Assembly: GCA_947034885.2 (NCBI GenBank) | Contig: OX344749.2 | Location: forward strand, 11,547,501-11,611,500 | Reading direction: 5' to 3' | Length of the DNA: 64,000 nt | Source of the DNA: Thuidium tamariscinum | Lineage: Eukaryota > Streptophyta > Bryopsida > Hypnales > Thuidiaceae | Part shown: positions 37,950 to 50,129 of the stretch, in pieces | Layout: the number at the start of each line of letters is the position of its first letter | Numbering within the stretch: position 1 is the stretch's first letter | Position numbers and translations under genes: made by a program | Notes under the pieces: model-generated | Databases searched by the model: none | Told to the model about the DNA's origin: nothing | Seen by the model: only the letters and a program-made list of their open reading frames with translations

Positions 37950-39277
37950 TGGTGGTGGGAGGGGAAGCAGCGTTGATGATCGAGTGGCCAAGGACATCCT
38001 GCTTGTTGATGCTATCGCTGAAAAACAGACCCAAGTCTTCTCAGATGAATGCAAACTCTTTCCTGCAGACGTACCAACCATATCCTACGGTACACCGTAT
38101 GTATATATGCATGGCGTCATCACCTTCTTCAATTCTTTTTTTGCAGGGGCATCTAGTGCCCGAGACACCGACTCGATTCTCAGGACACCTGATACTACTC
38201 ACAGAATTCGTTTTTCTCCCGTCTTTTAGAAACGAACTTCGCCATTCTGAAGATGTTAATTTTCCATCATTTGAATTGCCCAAGTTGCGAGGGTAGAGGA
38301 TACAAGTCCACAAGTCAATGGATTCCATGCAGTGATCGGATTCATAGCTTAGTCAAGCTATTAATCATCTGTACCATGCTCTAAACCTCTGGTCTTCGGT
38401 ATCATCTGATGGTTGGGGAGTGAGTTTTTTCCCTCGAAAATGATCTTTATTTGACACCCGTGCAGGCATGACATAATTGACTTGGAGCGTCAGCTCTCCG
38501 AGCACGTTGAATCCGTGGAGCAGTTGCGAGCCTCCGCTGCTGAGCTGTCTGCCAAGGTACGTGATTCTTATGACTGTTAGCGGTCTATGGAAGTCATTTT
38601 TGGTATGCTCATATTACTGTCATATTCATCTCAAACTGACTTGTGTTTTATTATTGTGTATGACGATGAAGCTCCCCTCATCGAATGAATGGTTAGAATA
38701 AGACTTGGAGAGGATTTTGCAGCAAAGTTATAACTCCAATGAGGACTACACGGATGCGGAGATCGAATTGCGAGCTCGCCTTGCGACATTCCTAGACTCA
38801 GCCAAGTCTTTCAACGTTATCCATGCAAAGGTATAGTGGAAGGGCCGTGGATCTCAAGTGAAGGTTGAAATCTGATTTTTGAGATTAGCAGCCCTTGGAA
38901 CAGGAAATGCGAGCCAGGAATGATCAGTTCCGAATTGGCATATCATTAGGTTGTGATCGTGTAGTGTCTTTTGAGCAGGGAATTCGACCATGGACCCACA
39001 TGACGGATCCATGGGCTTGGACCCGCTGCCAATCGTTTGCTGGACTGGTATGGCCAATTATTGAAGGTAAGCTAGGCTTGAACCCTTCATGGACAGCTTG
39101 GGAAAACCACTTCGGTCATGAATGACTCGCTACTGAGGAAGGGATTTTTGGGACTGTCCTTTTTTAACATCACCACGTGCAAGCGTATTTGAATTTCCCT
39201 GTTTTCTGTGACAACCAGAGAGTGCTTCAAACGTTATTATTGTGACTCATGTACGTATGATTGTGGGGCTCTTGTAG
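37950..39277 (+). CDS. Unrecognised multi-exon coiled-coil protein (tentative model)
   Basis: I do not recognise this gene. Tentative exons: about 37950-38070 (no ATG found, 5' end missing or further upstream), 38147-38292, 38466-38556, 38723-38830, 38892-38949, 39219-39277 (TAG). Phases agree at each join and every intron is GT-AG. The predicted chain has an acidic/basic start ([20 protein letters not shown]), a Pro/Phe-rich stretch, and a strongly heptad-like segment ([19 protein letters not shown]). A second charged helix follows ([20 protein letters not shown]), then [10 protein letters not shown]. The length, about 190 aa, and the coiled coils resemble small kinetochore or vesicle-complex subunits, but no diagnostic motif was found. 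The exon-3/4 core is the best supported; the first and last exons are weak. A TIR element abuts the 5' end, so it could be a truncated pseudogene. Confidence 0.4.
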
Positions 39278-42154
39278 CGAAATTTGCGAAATATGCGCGA
39301 TTCGTACTCCGCTGTGGCTGTGGGATCTGATGGCAACAACTGAGGAATCCTCTTTGGTCAAACTGGTAGCTGAATGTGAAGAAGCCTTGCTACTTCTCAA
39401 CAACGGGCTAAGCATACTTTCCCTGTCCCTGGAGCGGGACTTCCACTGACGATGCAAAAACAGGCCAGGGATTGTAATGCAACATCGATCCAGGTTGCAA
39501 ATGGTCACTTGGAACCCAAGTGGGCATGGCGGGCGCAGCAGCAGTCTGTCGATGGCGAACATCACAGCGAAGGAATCCTTTAACATATTGCGTTTACGGA
39601 GTTGCCAGTGAAAGTATTGAATGAATCCTGGTTTGAATTCTATGTAATAGTGATCCTTTCATGCAACTTAGTATTTCCGGCAGCAGTCTGCTCTCGCACC
39701 CGGGCTTTTCAACATTTTCCCTTCCAGCCACGTACTTAAAATGAATTTCCTAAGCTTTTTCAAAAAGACAGCTCATTTATTAGAGATGGAAAAAAACATT
39801 TTAAGAAATTATATACTGTACTATATACAAACAATCAAGATTTGAAGAATTTTTTTTCAAAATTATATTTTCAACAATTTTAAAAATAAAAGACTCAATC
39901 TAATGTGATTATGAATAGAAAATAATTATACTTATTCCAAATTTTTTGAAGATATTCCAAAATAATTTTTTATAACAGGTAAAAAAAGAATTATTCATCT
40001 TTTATAAAAAAAATCTCCAAAATCTGCATATTTTGCTTATCCAAAATTGTTATAATCTAAAAATCCAATCGTCAAAATTTTTCACAATTTATTCTGTGTA
40101 TACAAGATAAAGTAGTCTTTACTTTTGTATGGTTGAAATTAAAAATTTCAAGCACATCTATGTGCAAAATAAATATCAAAGTGACACAATTCATCGAAAA
40201 CCTTCATTGTAAAAAAGTTGTTGGGCCTTGATGGATTATGAAGTTTCGTGTAGGATCTCCAAGTCTCAAGAGAACAAATTGTCTTTGTTTCTAAATTCAA
40301 TGAATTGTGTACCATGAATGAAGATGAGCCTTAAGTACTTTGCTATAATATTGTCTTAATTGACATACGATACAAACCATTATAAATCAAGCTTCTTCAA
40401 ATAATTGAAAAGCCAAAAGAAAAGGGAATGAAAATGATCCCTACTTTGCTATGATGTAAAAAAATTTGAAATGTTTGTTCATTTTCAAAGTCTCCTATAA
40501 GCCCTCTTCCAAAGAAAAGATTTGGAGCTCTATTTTGCTAGAACAATAATATAAAATAGAAATTTAAAATAGAAATTTAAATATAAACAAATCTAAAAAT
40601 TTCCTGTTAGCCACAAAAAAAATTAGATTATGATGTAGAAATTTAAACATGTTGCAAGGATGTCATAATGATACTGCACATAAGGTCATGTTTATCACCT
40701 TCTCTGATTTCCAGCCTACATTAAAATAATTGGTCAAGAAGATTCATGGGTAGATGGTCATGGTATAGAAAAACATTATTGAAAACTATTTTTCAAGTAG
40801 AGATGTTGTTCCAATCACATTTCATCAATTCATAGTTGTTAAGCTCTTTAATTTCGTCCTCACATCATCTTTGAAAAACTTGAGTCATTTTAATAATATC
40901 CAAGTGTACATTTTTGTTCAAGATGCATAAAAAAACCACCATTAGTATTTGCATAAAAACAAAACAAAACTAGTGTATTAGTTAAAAGTAAAAGAATCAC
41001 TTCTTGCATGATAGTACTTAACAACTAAGGAACAACTCTACATCTTGCTTTAATTTAGTGGACACATGCCATAATCATGTTCCACATAACTTTGTTAACA
41101 CATATGTCTTTGCATGAATGTTGTGAACAACATCAACATGTCTGTTGAGACATCTTGTATGGCATGATAACAAAGAAAAGCATGTTTTTTTATAACATTG
41201 CCATGCAACTTCAGTGCTTTTAAAGCTAATAGAAATAAATATTTTGATTGACATTTAATACACTTGAAGACACTCATTTCCTTTACGAATAATTTATATA
41301 CAGGCTATACACAACAAAAATGGATAAGAATTTTAAAGGATGCTAGATAATGCTCAAGAAAATGTCATAGTGAACATCAAAGAAAATGTTCATTCCAACG
41401 ATTCTCTGAAATTTGTTTATAACTTTTGATATAAGGTAGCTGCACCCACACAAATGACAGTCTCCATTCCTGTCACCTATATTGGTACCTATATCTGTTA
41501 TTTTCAATCCTATGGTCATTAATATTAGCCCTATAATTGCCTTGTATGAAAAAAACCCAGTAATGAGTGCCAATTGCATCGGTTTAGGGTTCCAATCGAT
41601 ATGGAAGTTTGTGCAGTGCATGACGGAGTACAATAACCACCTTTGTCATTGAAAAAAATAATGAGGCATATGTGGAGGTGGATATACATAAATTGAGTGG
41701 TGGCTTTGGGGACTAATGACCTCAATAAAACATGCAATCTTCATTGATTTTATGGTCAGTGGAGGCAGACATGGGGTTTGATGCAGCAGTCTTTGATGAA
41801 TCAAGTTTCATAATTAGAAGCTGTAATTGGCGACTTTGCAACTACAAGCCACACCAAGTTATAAGTTGCACAACAATAATAGCCAAAATGCAAATCCGAG
41901 TTTGCTTAGTGAAGGAGAATTTGTTTAGCTTATCAGTAATTTCCATTTTAGAGAGACTTCAAGCTCTCAAAATTGAGTGGAGACCATGTCTACTGTTACT
42001 GATCGATACGTAGAGAGCAATGAGTGTGTGCCAGAAACATGGCCAGTGGAATTGCAACCGCATGGAGGGATGGGAGGGAGTGCATGGTCTTCTTTTTCAG
42101 ATTAGATTCCAATTAGAAGAATAGCACGAGAGGGGGTTCATCAGGTCTGCTGAC
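39278..42154. other. Spacer, mostly AT-rich; no gene supported
   Basis: The first 350 bp keep moderate GC and may be the 3' UTR or leftover exons of the preceding gene. From about 39770 on the DNA is strongly AT-rich with short chance ORFs only. A longer frame at 41732-42013 has no recognisable motif and was not called. Confidence 0.45.
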
Positions 42155-44563
42155 CAGTACCCACCTATGCAGGTGGAAGGAACGGAGGCGACGACATAGT
42201 CAACACTTCTAGCGACTGGCGGGGAGGTGGTCAGCCGCGACTCAGATCACCAGAGGGACTGCAGACAGGACCAGTGAGAGGAGCGGAGGATCGGCCTGTA
42301 GCCGATCGACGAAACTGCGGCAGGGATGGAGGGGCGGGCAACTTCGGCGACTGGCGAGGGCGGCAGTCCGATCGATAGAGTGATCAGTGGAACTGCGGTG
42401 CCTGGGATGAGCGGAACTGCGGCGGCGAAAGAGGGGCGGGCAGCTCCGACGACTAGCAAGGACCAGTTCAGCGGCACCTGAGGTCGCCATGCGGACTGCA
42501 GCCGATCGACGAAACTGGGGGACTGCCAACAGGACCAGCAGCGGCTCTGAGCTCTGATCCTCGCAGAAGACCTGCATTGACACAACAAGGGAAAAAGAGA
42601 GCTAGAACAAGGACATGGACAGACCAGCAGTTGGCAGCTACTATCGTTGCTGTTGATGCAAGCTGCTAGATTGCCACTGCTGCAAGAAACTTTGGAATCC
42701 CTCCATCGTCTCTTAGTGATCACTTCAGTGGGAGGACAATTAAACGGAAGAAAGGACGACAAGGAGTGCTCACAGTGGAGGAGGAGACAACACTTGTCAA
42801 CTAGATGATGGAAATGCAAGATCATGCTCATCCCATTTCCATCTTAGAGCTATGGAGGAAAGTTGCAGAGATCACCTAAGAACGTTAGACGCCCTTCAAA
42901 GACGGCATACCAGGAAGAGGATGGCTTAAATGGTTTAGAAATCGTCACCCAGAGCTAACCTTGAGATCTCCACAAGGCTTGGAGGAAGGACGTGCAAGGG
43001 GATTGAATCCTACTAGTGTGGCATCATTATATGAGAACCTACAAAGAACATATGAAGAACATGGATATTCTCCATCCCACATTTGGAATGCTGATGAATC
43101 AGAAGCACAAGCAGGGAGGAATGGAGGAGGTACTCTAGTATTTGCAAGACGTGGAAGCAGATCTGTCCATACTACAATACCAAATAGCAAGGAGCACTTG
43201 ACAATCCTGTCATGTGTAAATGCAGCAGGGCATTCCATCCCAAATTTTTACATTTTCAAAGGTAAGAGTCAGCTTAGAAATTACATTATTAGATGTGAGC
43301 AAGACTCTTGCATGGCCATGCAACCAAATGGTTGGATGACTGCATTTCTATTTTCTGCCTGGATCACACATTTCTTGAGTATAGTGAGACATAGGTATGG
43401 AATTTCAGCACAAAATAGACACCTACTGATTCTAAATGGACATGGATCATACGTCACTCTTGAAGTAGTTCAAAAGGCTAAGTCAGAAGGCCTTGACATT
43501 ATTACCTTGCCTAGCCACACTAGCCACAGATTGCAGCCACTAGATGTCACTATTTTCAAACCATTCAAGACAGCATTTAGAGCATGTAGAGATAGGTGGA
43601 CTATCCAAAACAAAGGGAGGAGTGCAAGAAAGGAAGATTTGGCAGAATGGGTGTCCATAGGATTGCGAAAAGCACTCACAGAAGCAAAAATCACGAAAGG
43701 CTTTTCTACCACAGGCATCTGGCCGTTGCGCCCGTCTGCCATGGATTCATTTATGCAACCCAGCGCCTGCTTTGTTGAGCCTACAACACAAGAGGAGGAC
43801 AACACTTCAGATGACGAAGAGGAGGTAGCCCAAGAAAACATGGAAACAACAGAAGATTGCATACCAGAAACCCAACCTATAGAAGCCCAGTACTTCATCG
43901 ATGCACAATCCGACAGTGACCAGCCATCTTCAGAGTCCACAGACAGCGAAGGAGAACCTCTAGACAGTACAACATGGCGGAACTTGTTCCCTTTATCTCA
44001 AGTCAAACGTCCTGTTCGCAGAGCACCACGACAAGGAGAACCTCTAATTGACTACAGTAGGTCCATTCTTATGACCTCGGATGACTACATTGCAGCTGTA
44101 ACAGCGAAGGCAGCAAGAAAAGTAGCTGTTGCAAGAGAGCGAGAGGAGCGTAAGATTCTCGCAGAGCAACGGAAGGCACAACATCAAGAGGAGAAAGCAC
44201 GCAAGGAAGCAGAAAACCTAATGCGACGAATCCAAATTGAGCGCAAGAAAGCGGACCGTGAGCAAGAGAAGGCAAGAAAGGCTGCCGATTGAGCGCGGAA
44301 GACGTCCGATGTGGGCCGTAGGAGGCGCGGATGCGGCAACACCGTCGACGCCAATGTCGGGGAGGCGCTGGAGCTTGGCGAGGGCGGCAGCGACGGTGAA
44401 GACCGACAGAGGGCAACAACGGACACTTTTGCCACAGACTAGCGCGGCCTGGAGTCCACGATCGACGGAGGTGGAGGCAGGGCCATCAACGGCAGGATGA
44501 CCTCCATCGGTGGCCGGGCTTCATCAAGCAGTGGGGGACTCCAGCAGGCGATTTAGGGTACTG
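42155..44563 (+). mobile_element. Decayed pogo-like (Tc1/mariner) transposon
   Basis: A GC-richer block of about 2.4 kb in AT-rich DNA holds a DDE transposase relic. Candidate ends are CAGTACCC (42155-42162) and GGGTACTG (44556-44563). CAGT termini are typical of Tc1/mariner/pogo elements, and the right end is followed by TA. The left flank is AC rather than TA, so that duplication may be mutated or the border slightly wrong. The 5' part (42250-42550) has internal GC-rich repeats around GCCGATCGACGAAACTG. Confidence 0.7.
42601..44292 (+). pseudogene. Pogo-type DDE transposase, inactivated
   Basis: The frame 42601-44292 encodes an N-terminal psq/CENP-B-like helix-turn-helix region (ATAARNFGIPPSSLSDHFSG) and a DDE_1-type catalytic core. 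Four in-frame stops break the N-terminal part: TAG 42667, TAG 42802, TAA 42877, TAG 42886. From 42961 the frame is open for 443 codons to TGA at 44290-44292. In that open frame the first catalytic Asp is present (IWNADES, residue 45) and the third is present (HTSHRLQPLDV, residue 195). At the second position the usual Asp is Asn (LLILNGHGSY, residue 159, codon 43435-43437). An acidic Ser/Glu-rich linker and a long Arg/Glu/Ala coiled-coil tail follow. The broken DNA-binding region plus a missing catalytic Asp indicate a dead transposase. Confidence 0.88.
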
Positions 44564-46214
44564 TACCCTGTGCCATCTGCAAACGCAGGTGGATGCTTTT
44601 TTTAAAACCCAGGATCGTTATTAATGTTCTCTCCAGTCGGATGAAGACACATGGTCTCTCAAATTTTGGAGGTAGTCAGGCCAGTATTGGAGACGTTTAA
44701 GTTCAGTTATGACTTCTCTACAACTTTATTATAGCATTTCCTACAAACAAGTATACATTTACAGCGAATTAGCATTTTGAAAAATCCATGTGACCAGATG
44801 CTTGTCACTGGAACTCTTTTATTGATGCCAATATTTTTTATTTGATCTTGCTAATATGACAGTATTATTTTCAAGATTCATTACTTGGTTTTCATACCCT
44901 AAACTGCTTAGATTCATGGTTATGGGTGTTGCTACCTTAAGGCTTGAAATCACTAAAAATGTTTTGGAGATAAAACTAAGCTTCATTTCCCAAATTTTCT
45001 TTGTTTGAAGTTTTTAAGAAAAAGTTAATCTACAATGCCTAAATATAATTTGAAAGTTTATTTGTAACACAATTTCTACATTTTGCATGTCCCACATGGT
45101 TTATCTTACCTACTACTACTCAAATTGTATAAAAAGCTCATCTTCTCTTTTCCACATTCAAAAAATATTTGGTTTTTTAAAATCAAATATAATACATTTG
45201 TACAATGTATTTTGTATGCTATATTTTATATGGTATATTATATATGATGTATAATATATGATATACTATGTATGATGTATGGTATATTTTGTATACCCTA
45301 AACCCTAACATCTTGTAAGTAGATGTCCACCATTGCATCCGATGATGGAACAAGCCCATTCAAAATGCCCATATAAAACATCTTAGGTGATTGTAAACAC
45401 CACATTTGTGCGAATGCCTCACACAAGGATGTGACATAAAGAGAAGTGTACAATTTTTGCACTTAATGTAATTTACAACAATCATATGTCCATGTTGATG
45501 TCATCAAAAACATCCTTAATTTCCATAGAGACAGAGGAAATTGTTGTCCCAAATATAAACTCACTAATAGAAAATGAGTGTCCAAAACAATAGAAATTGA
45601 ATGTCAGGCACAATGAAACTTCTCGTACAAAACTAAAATTGCTTTGTAAACACACAAAAAACAAACCAAATCGGGTTGATAATGCAAGAGATACGGGGAT
45701 CAATACCCTTCCTTCTAACACCAAAAATTGGGAGGCCCCCCAAAACAACGTAGTTGTCCATTCAATCTTTCCATTCCAAAAAAGAAAAAAAAATTAAGTG
45801 GGCTACAAAAACTAGGTGACGACACTTTCAAATAGCAAACAACGATTGGACTTCGTTGAAAAGCTCTTTGTTGAGCTTTCTTAACGAAAATAGGAAAAAA
45901 TACACTATAATTCACCTCGCTTGCAAATCTCAATACTAAGTCAAGTAAGCAAGTTAGGTAAGCATGTCAGGACAACAATTGTAACACAACCATTTTAACG
46001 ATCAAAATTTAAAAACGATTAAGTCATGGACCACCCAGTGGCTCGAAGCTAGAAATCAAGACTCACTAATTGTGACAAAAGACAAATTCCCGACTGTAAC
46101 GGAACCTAAAAAAACTCATGATGATTAGAAGCAAGGTCCCTTTTCCGCATCCATTCGACATTGGAAGACGATGAAGTTAAAAGCTCACCACAAGCATTGG
46201 CACTCTGGCAGAGG
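44564..46214. other. AT-rich spacer with simple repeats
   Basis: No gene seen. About 45180-45295 is a TATA/ATATG-rich simple repeat (words such as GTATATTATATATGATGTAT). It is followed by CCCTAAACCCTAA, a very short telomere-like stretch. The ORF at 45482-45748 on the minus strand has no family motif. Confidence 0.5.
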
Positions 46215-46217
46215 TGA

Positions 46218-46559
46218 CACTATAACAAAACATGGTCGAAAAAAACCGCGCAGAAATTTTTTTGTGGTTTTTTTTGCCATGTTTTTGTGCGCGTAGTGAA
46301 CAGCCAACTTTGGCAGCAGTTTCCCACTGCAATTTTTGGATTTAGGAAGTGTGTCATATATCAATGGAAAGATATTCAAAATATCTTTCCATTGATATAT
46401 GACACACTTCCTAAATCCAAAAATTGCAGTGGGAAACTGCTGCCAAAGTTGGCTGTTCACTACTCGCAACGCACAAAGAAAAACGCGCACAAAAACATGG
46501 CAAAATAAACCACAAAAAAATTTCTGCGCTGTTTTTTTCGACCATGTTTTATTATAGTG
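46218..46559. mobile_element. Near-perfect palindromic MITE with CACTA ends
   Basis: Arms 46218-46376 and 46380-46559 are inverted copies separated by a 3-nt loop. They differ by a few substitutions and an extra stretch of about 20 nt in the right arm. The element starts CACTATAAC and ends TTATAGTG. A 3-bp direct repeat TGA flanks it exactly (46215-46217 and 46560-46562). CACTA termini plus a 3-bp duplication are the hallmark of the CACTA (EnSpm/CMC) superfamily. ORFs across it on both strands are mirror images of the palindrome. A transcript would fold into a hairpin of about 160 bp. Confidence 0.88.
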
Positions 46560-46562
46560 TGA

Positions 46563-48184
46563 GATTCACCCACAAATACAGTGCAAGTTGATAATTTAAT
46601 AACACCCCAAATTCCCCAATGACCGTATCATGCATGCACGCAGTTACAATCGACATGCATATGTTACGAGAACCGCTTCTTATTTACTGTTATACTTAAT
46701 CTGCAAGTTGTTGCAATCTACAATCTACTATTGAAAAAACTAAATTAAATGAATGGAAGATGATGTGGAACTCTCAGTTCGAGACCAGAATCCCAAGGAC
46801 CATTTGAAGAATTCCTTGATACACAAAGCTACTGTAGTATCACCAAAAATCCAACAAAATTAAATAAAACCTGAAAACTCCAGAACCGAAATTGAAATTG
46901 AAACTAAAACTCAAGAGTCCGATTGCTACAAGATTGTGTTCTACATGGTGTCGATTATGCCGCTCATGCATCGAAATTTTTTATTTTTTTCAAATATCCG
47001 CCTATGCGTAATAGGCACTCATTCAACACGTCCATGGGAATTCTAGTGAATCCTTTGTCTAATATCAACAATCAATCACACTCATAAAATCAAAAATATC
47101 ACAAAAGTCACTCGCTCTCATTCTTTGACAAATCCTTGAATCTTGGCAACAGAACTAGATGGAAACTAGACAAATAGAAGCACGCTCACGAAGAATTCAA
47201 CACACAAGTAATGAATAAAATTACAAATAATATTGATCTCCTCAGAGTCCAAATACAATTTGTTTTTTCCCTCCTCTCTGATTAGCAGCTATTTGATTTG
47301 CCCCGAGTCCTCTTTGCTTCTTCTAGTTTTGGTGTACACCCAATTGCTAAGCTTTGAGGTATTCTCCTTGTAAGTCTCTACGGTTGCATGCTAATAGTGC
47401 ATACTTATAATCGTGTTTTATTAAACTTACTAATATTATTTAATACTTACACTCAATACAAAAAAATGTTCATCAGGACACATAGTCTTGTTTCCATTCA
47501 ATCAATAGATTTAGATACTAACTTTAATGTATTTACTTGAATAAAAGATCAAGATCATATCTACCTCTTATATATTTACTAATAAGATAGAAACACCCAA
47601 TTCAGTCACACATGTTCTTATTCTTTGTCTCTATACTTATCTAATTATATCTCTAAATTTTGGTGAATTTGTCTTTTACATGCTAAGCATTGATTCGCTA
47701 ATGCATTTGAAGGACACTTATTTAATTGTGATTTCTTGGCAAATAATTCTTGTAGAGTTCAAATTTGGGTGCACCTATATGAAAATTTCATTGGTCTAGC
47801 CAACCAATACTTTAAGAAAATCGTAGTCTAAATGACATATGACATTCAAAATATCAATTTTTTTTAAAAGTCTCTTGTTGTTTTAGGTGTGTAGATATGA
47901 AATTTGGAGGAGAAATAGATTGTTGCAAGAGAATCTTCTAGATATATAATCTTTGATTTTTGAAGGGTTTTTTTTCCATCTCTAATGAAGTGATTCAAAA
48001 CCTTGCTAATAAAATTCATGAAGCATCTAAGCTAGTCATATTGCATTATAAAATATACAATCAAAAGTAGGAAATCATGTCAAAAGAAACAAATTTTGAC
48101 TCACCATGAAATTTTTTTGTAACATGACAACATTGAATTCAATGGAAATTTTTGTTGACTTTGACAATTTTGCGTTACATAAAA
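46563..48184. other. AT-rich spacer with no recognisable gene
   Basis: Only very short ORFs occur and no motif, splice-linked exon chain or RNA gene was recognised. Confidence 0.5.
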
Positions 48185-48914
48185 TGGGTCGTTGCAAGAA
48201 ACACTTACCGGTTTTGGCTCAAAATGGCTCAAAATCAATGAGTCCTGTGAGTCCTATGATCCTCTGAAATAAATTTTTTTTATATTGAAAAAAATATGGA
48301 TAATTTGAAGAGCAATGAGAATATTATGTCTCTTGAAATTCAGACCTAAGAAAAAATTTCTCTAAATGTTATAGACAATGAAAAATACAATGAAAATAGC
48401 TCTTTTTTCACTAATTTGGTAAAAATAGTAAAAATATTCAAAAAATGAAAATAAAAAATTAGTTTTTTCTTCAAGTAAAGGTCTTTCTTTTCCAACAAAT
48501 TTCATCTTTGGAAAAAATTAATTCTATTCTCTACACTTGCGCAAAGTCATCCACTTTGACGACATGTGGAGGTTGAACAGTATAGTATTTTCAAAAAATC
48601 TCTTCGTGGTCTTCTGTAACTTTAGGTGAGGTCCTTGTATGCCAATTTTCAGCTCAAAATTTGCATTTTTGGGTCAAAATAGGACTAAAACCCCCCAAAA
48701 TGGCCAAGGTAGATAGCCAATCGGGGGCAGTTTAAAAATAGTAAATTAATTTTTTTTAAATGGAAAAAATTACACAACATATAAAACTTTTGTGTGCACC
48801 TTCATTCCAGATTTCAAGTTGATAGGAAAAACGATGCCAAAGTTATGAGCAAAAAACTACCTGTTGGAGGTCAAGGGGACAAAAAATAGGACAAGTGTTT
48901 CTTGCAATCACCCA
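48185..48914. mobile_element. 730-bp non-autonomous TIR element
   Basis: The left end TGGGTCGTTGCAAGAAACAC (48185-48204) matches the inverse of the right end, which runs GTGTTTCTTGCAATCACCCA to 48914. Two mismatches occur in the first 20 bases, and similarity extends a few bases further. The interior is AT-rich and non-coding. AT-rich flanks make the target duplication ambiguous. Superfamily not assigned. Confidence 0.75.
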
Positions 48915-50129
48915 AATACACATGTTATTTTGAATAAGTGTCTCTCAACAAGGTTTTCTAATAATGAAAATTATTTTCTTATACAAGTTTTGCAATAAGC
49001 TTTTTTAAATATTCATAAATCACCTTGTGGATGTAGGAGTTTTTATGGATTAAATATGCACTTCCATTCAATCTTTGTTAATATCCAAAGTTCTATCATG
49101 GTCTACATTGGTTTTTTGAGTGGTCTACAAGGTTATGATGTAGTCTACACGGTTTGGGAGTCAGGTCTATGCGCCCATAATCATCACCATCCAAAATACA
49201 ACAACCCACATTACCACCAAACAATGCCATTAAAACCTAAAATTTTGATGACATAATATGTACATCATCAAAACACTAGAGCCTAGAACCTAGTGTCAAA
49301 TTATGGTGCATCTACAAATAAAACTTTGAAATTTCATAATTTGTTCATATTGTATTCAAATAAGTGTAGTAGAACCTCTCTTGAAAATCTTCTTTGCTTG
49401 CCAATAAGATCTAATATCTCCTTTCACATGCCATTAAGATCCAATACGTTTTATCACCATTGCAATGTTACGTAATTTAAGGATAAGACATAAGATGAGA
49501 TTTGGGGCCTTTGAAAGGTTGTGGGTTCCCAAACTGTGGGAACATAGAAACTACGTAGTCTGACATGGTCAAGACCGTGCCACATCATCAACTTTTTTGG
49601 TGGACTTTTTTTCACATTTCTAGACCCCCAATTATTTTTTTAATTTTAATTTTTTTTGGGAATTGTTGGTTGCTGCTTTGGGAACTGTTTCAGGAACCAA
49701 CCCAAAACGGCCCCCCCAACGCCTAGAATCTCATCTAATGATGCTCTGTTTGGATGAATACACACTCTTTTCAATGAATAATCTTAGTTTCGTTGCATTT
49801 TTGTGTATATCGTCCATGTAGATTTAACAACTGCATCACTTCAGCAAAGATCACTTTCTCCACTGCCCAAAATAAAGATTACAAAATAAATAAGACTTAA
49901 GAAAATAAAAAACTGATTTAGTTGGTGTACCATACTCACCTCAGTATGGGGTTCTGGCGGGCGGAGGGGTCTTACAGGGCGCTGCTCATGGTTGGGGATG
50001 CTCTTTATTCACGGCCTCTAAAACCCCCGGTACTTGCGTCCTGGAACTAGGCTTCCGCGGAGGTCGTCTGCCTTCCAGTCTCTCTTTCCTCCTGCACTCC
50101 GTTGCATCGTCACGCACTGTGGAACCATC
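48915..50129. other. Spacer and TBL2-like gene promoter
   Basis: AT-rich up to about 49950, then GC rises into the promoter and leader of the WD40 gene. A weak foldback lies at 49493-49736 (AGATGAGATTTGGGGC against the inverse of GCCTAGAATCTCATCT, 13 of 16 matching, with further inverted GGGTTCC/GGAACC words inside). No gene seen. Confidence 0.45.

Noticed and set aside
38466..39277. Assignment of the coiled-coil gene to SPC24, SPC25 or another kinetochore subunit
   Set aside because: Size and coils fit, but the globular-domain motifs I would expect from those families are absent.
39219..39332. Alternative last exon reading with a YYCDSC motif
   Set aside because: It is open in another frame to a stop at 39330-39332, but it does not keep phase with the upstream exons.
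41732..42013. 93-aa plus-strand ORF
   Set aside because: No motif, no splice context and composition like random AT-rich DNA.
42247..42831. Minus-strand ORF of 194 aa, Arg/Pro/Ser-rich
   Set aside because: It lies antisense to the repetitive 5' region of the pogo element and has no family motif.
46185..46508. ORFs on both strands with nearly the same protein
   Set aside because: Mirror products of the palindromic MITE, not genes.
49493..49736. Foldback of about 240 bp as a mobile element
   Set aside because: Ends match at only 13 of 16 positions and no target duplication is visible; noted in the spacer entry only.
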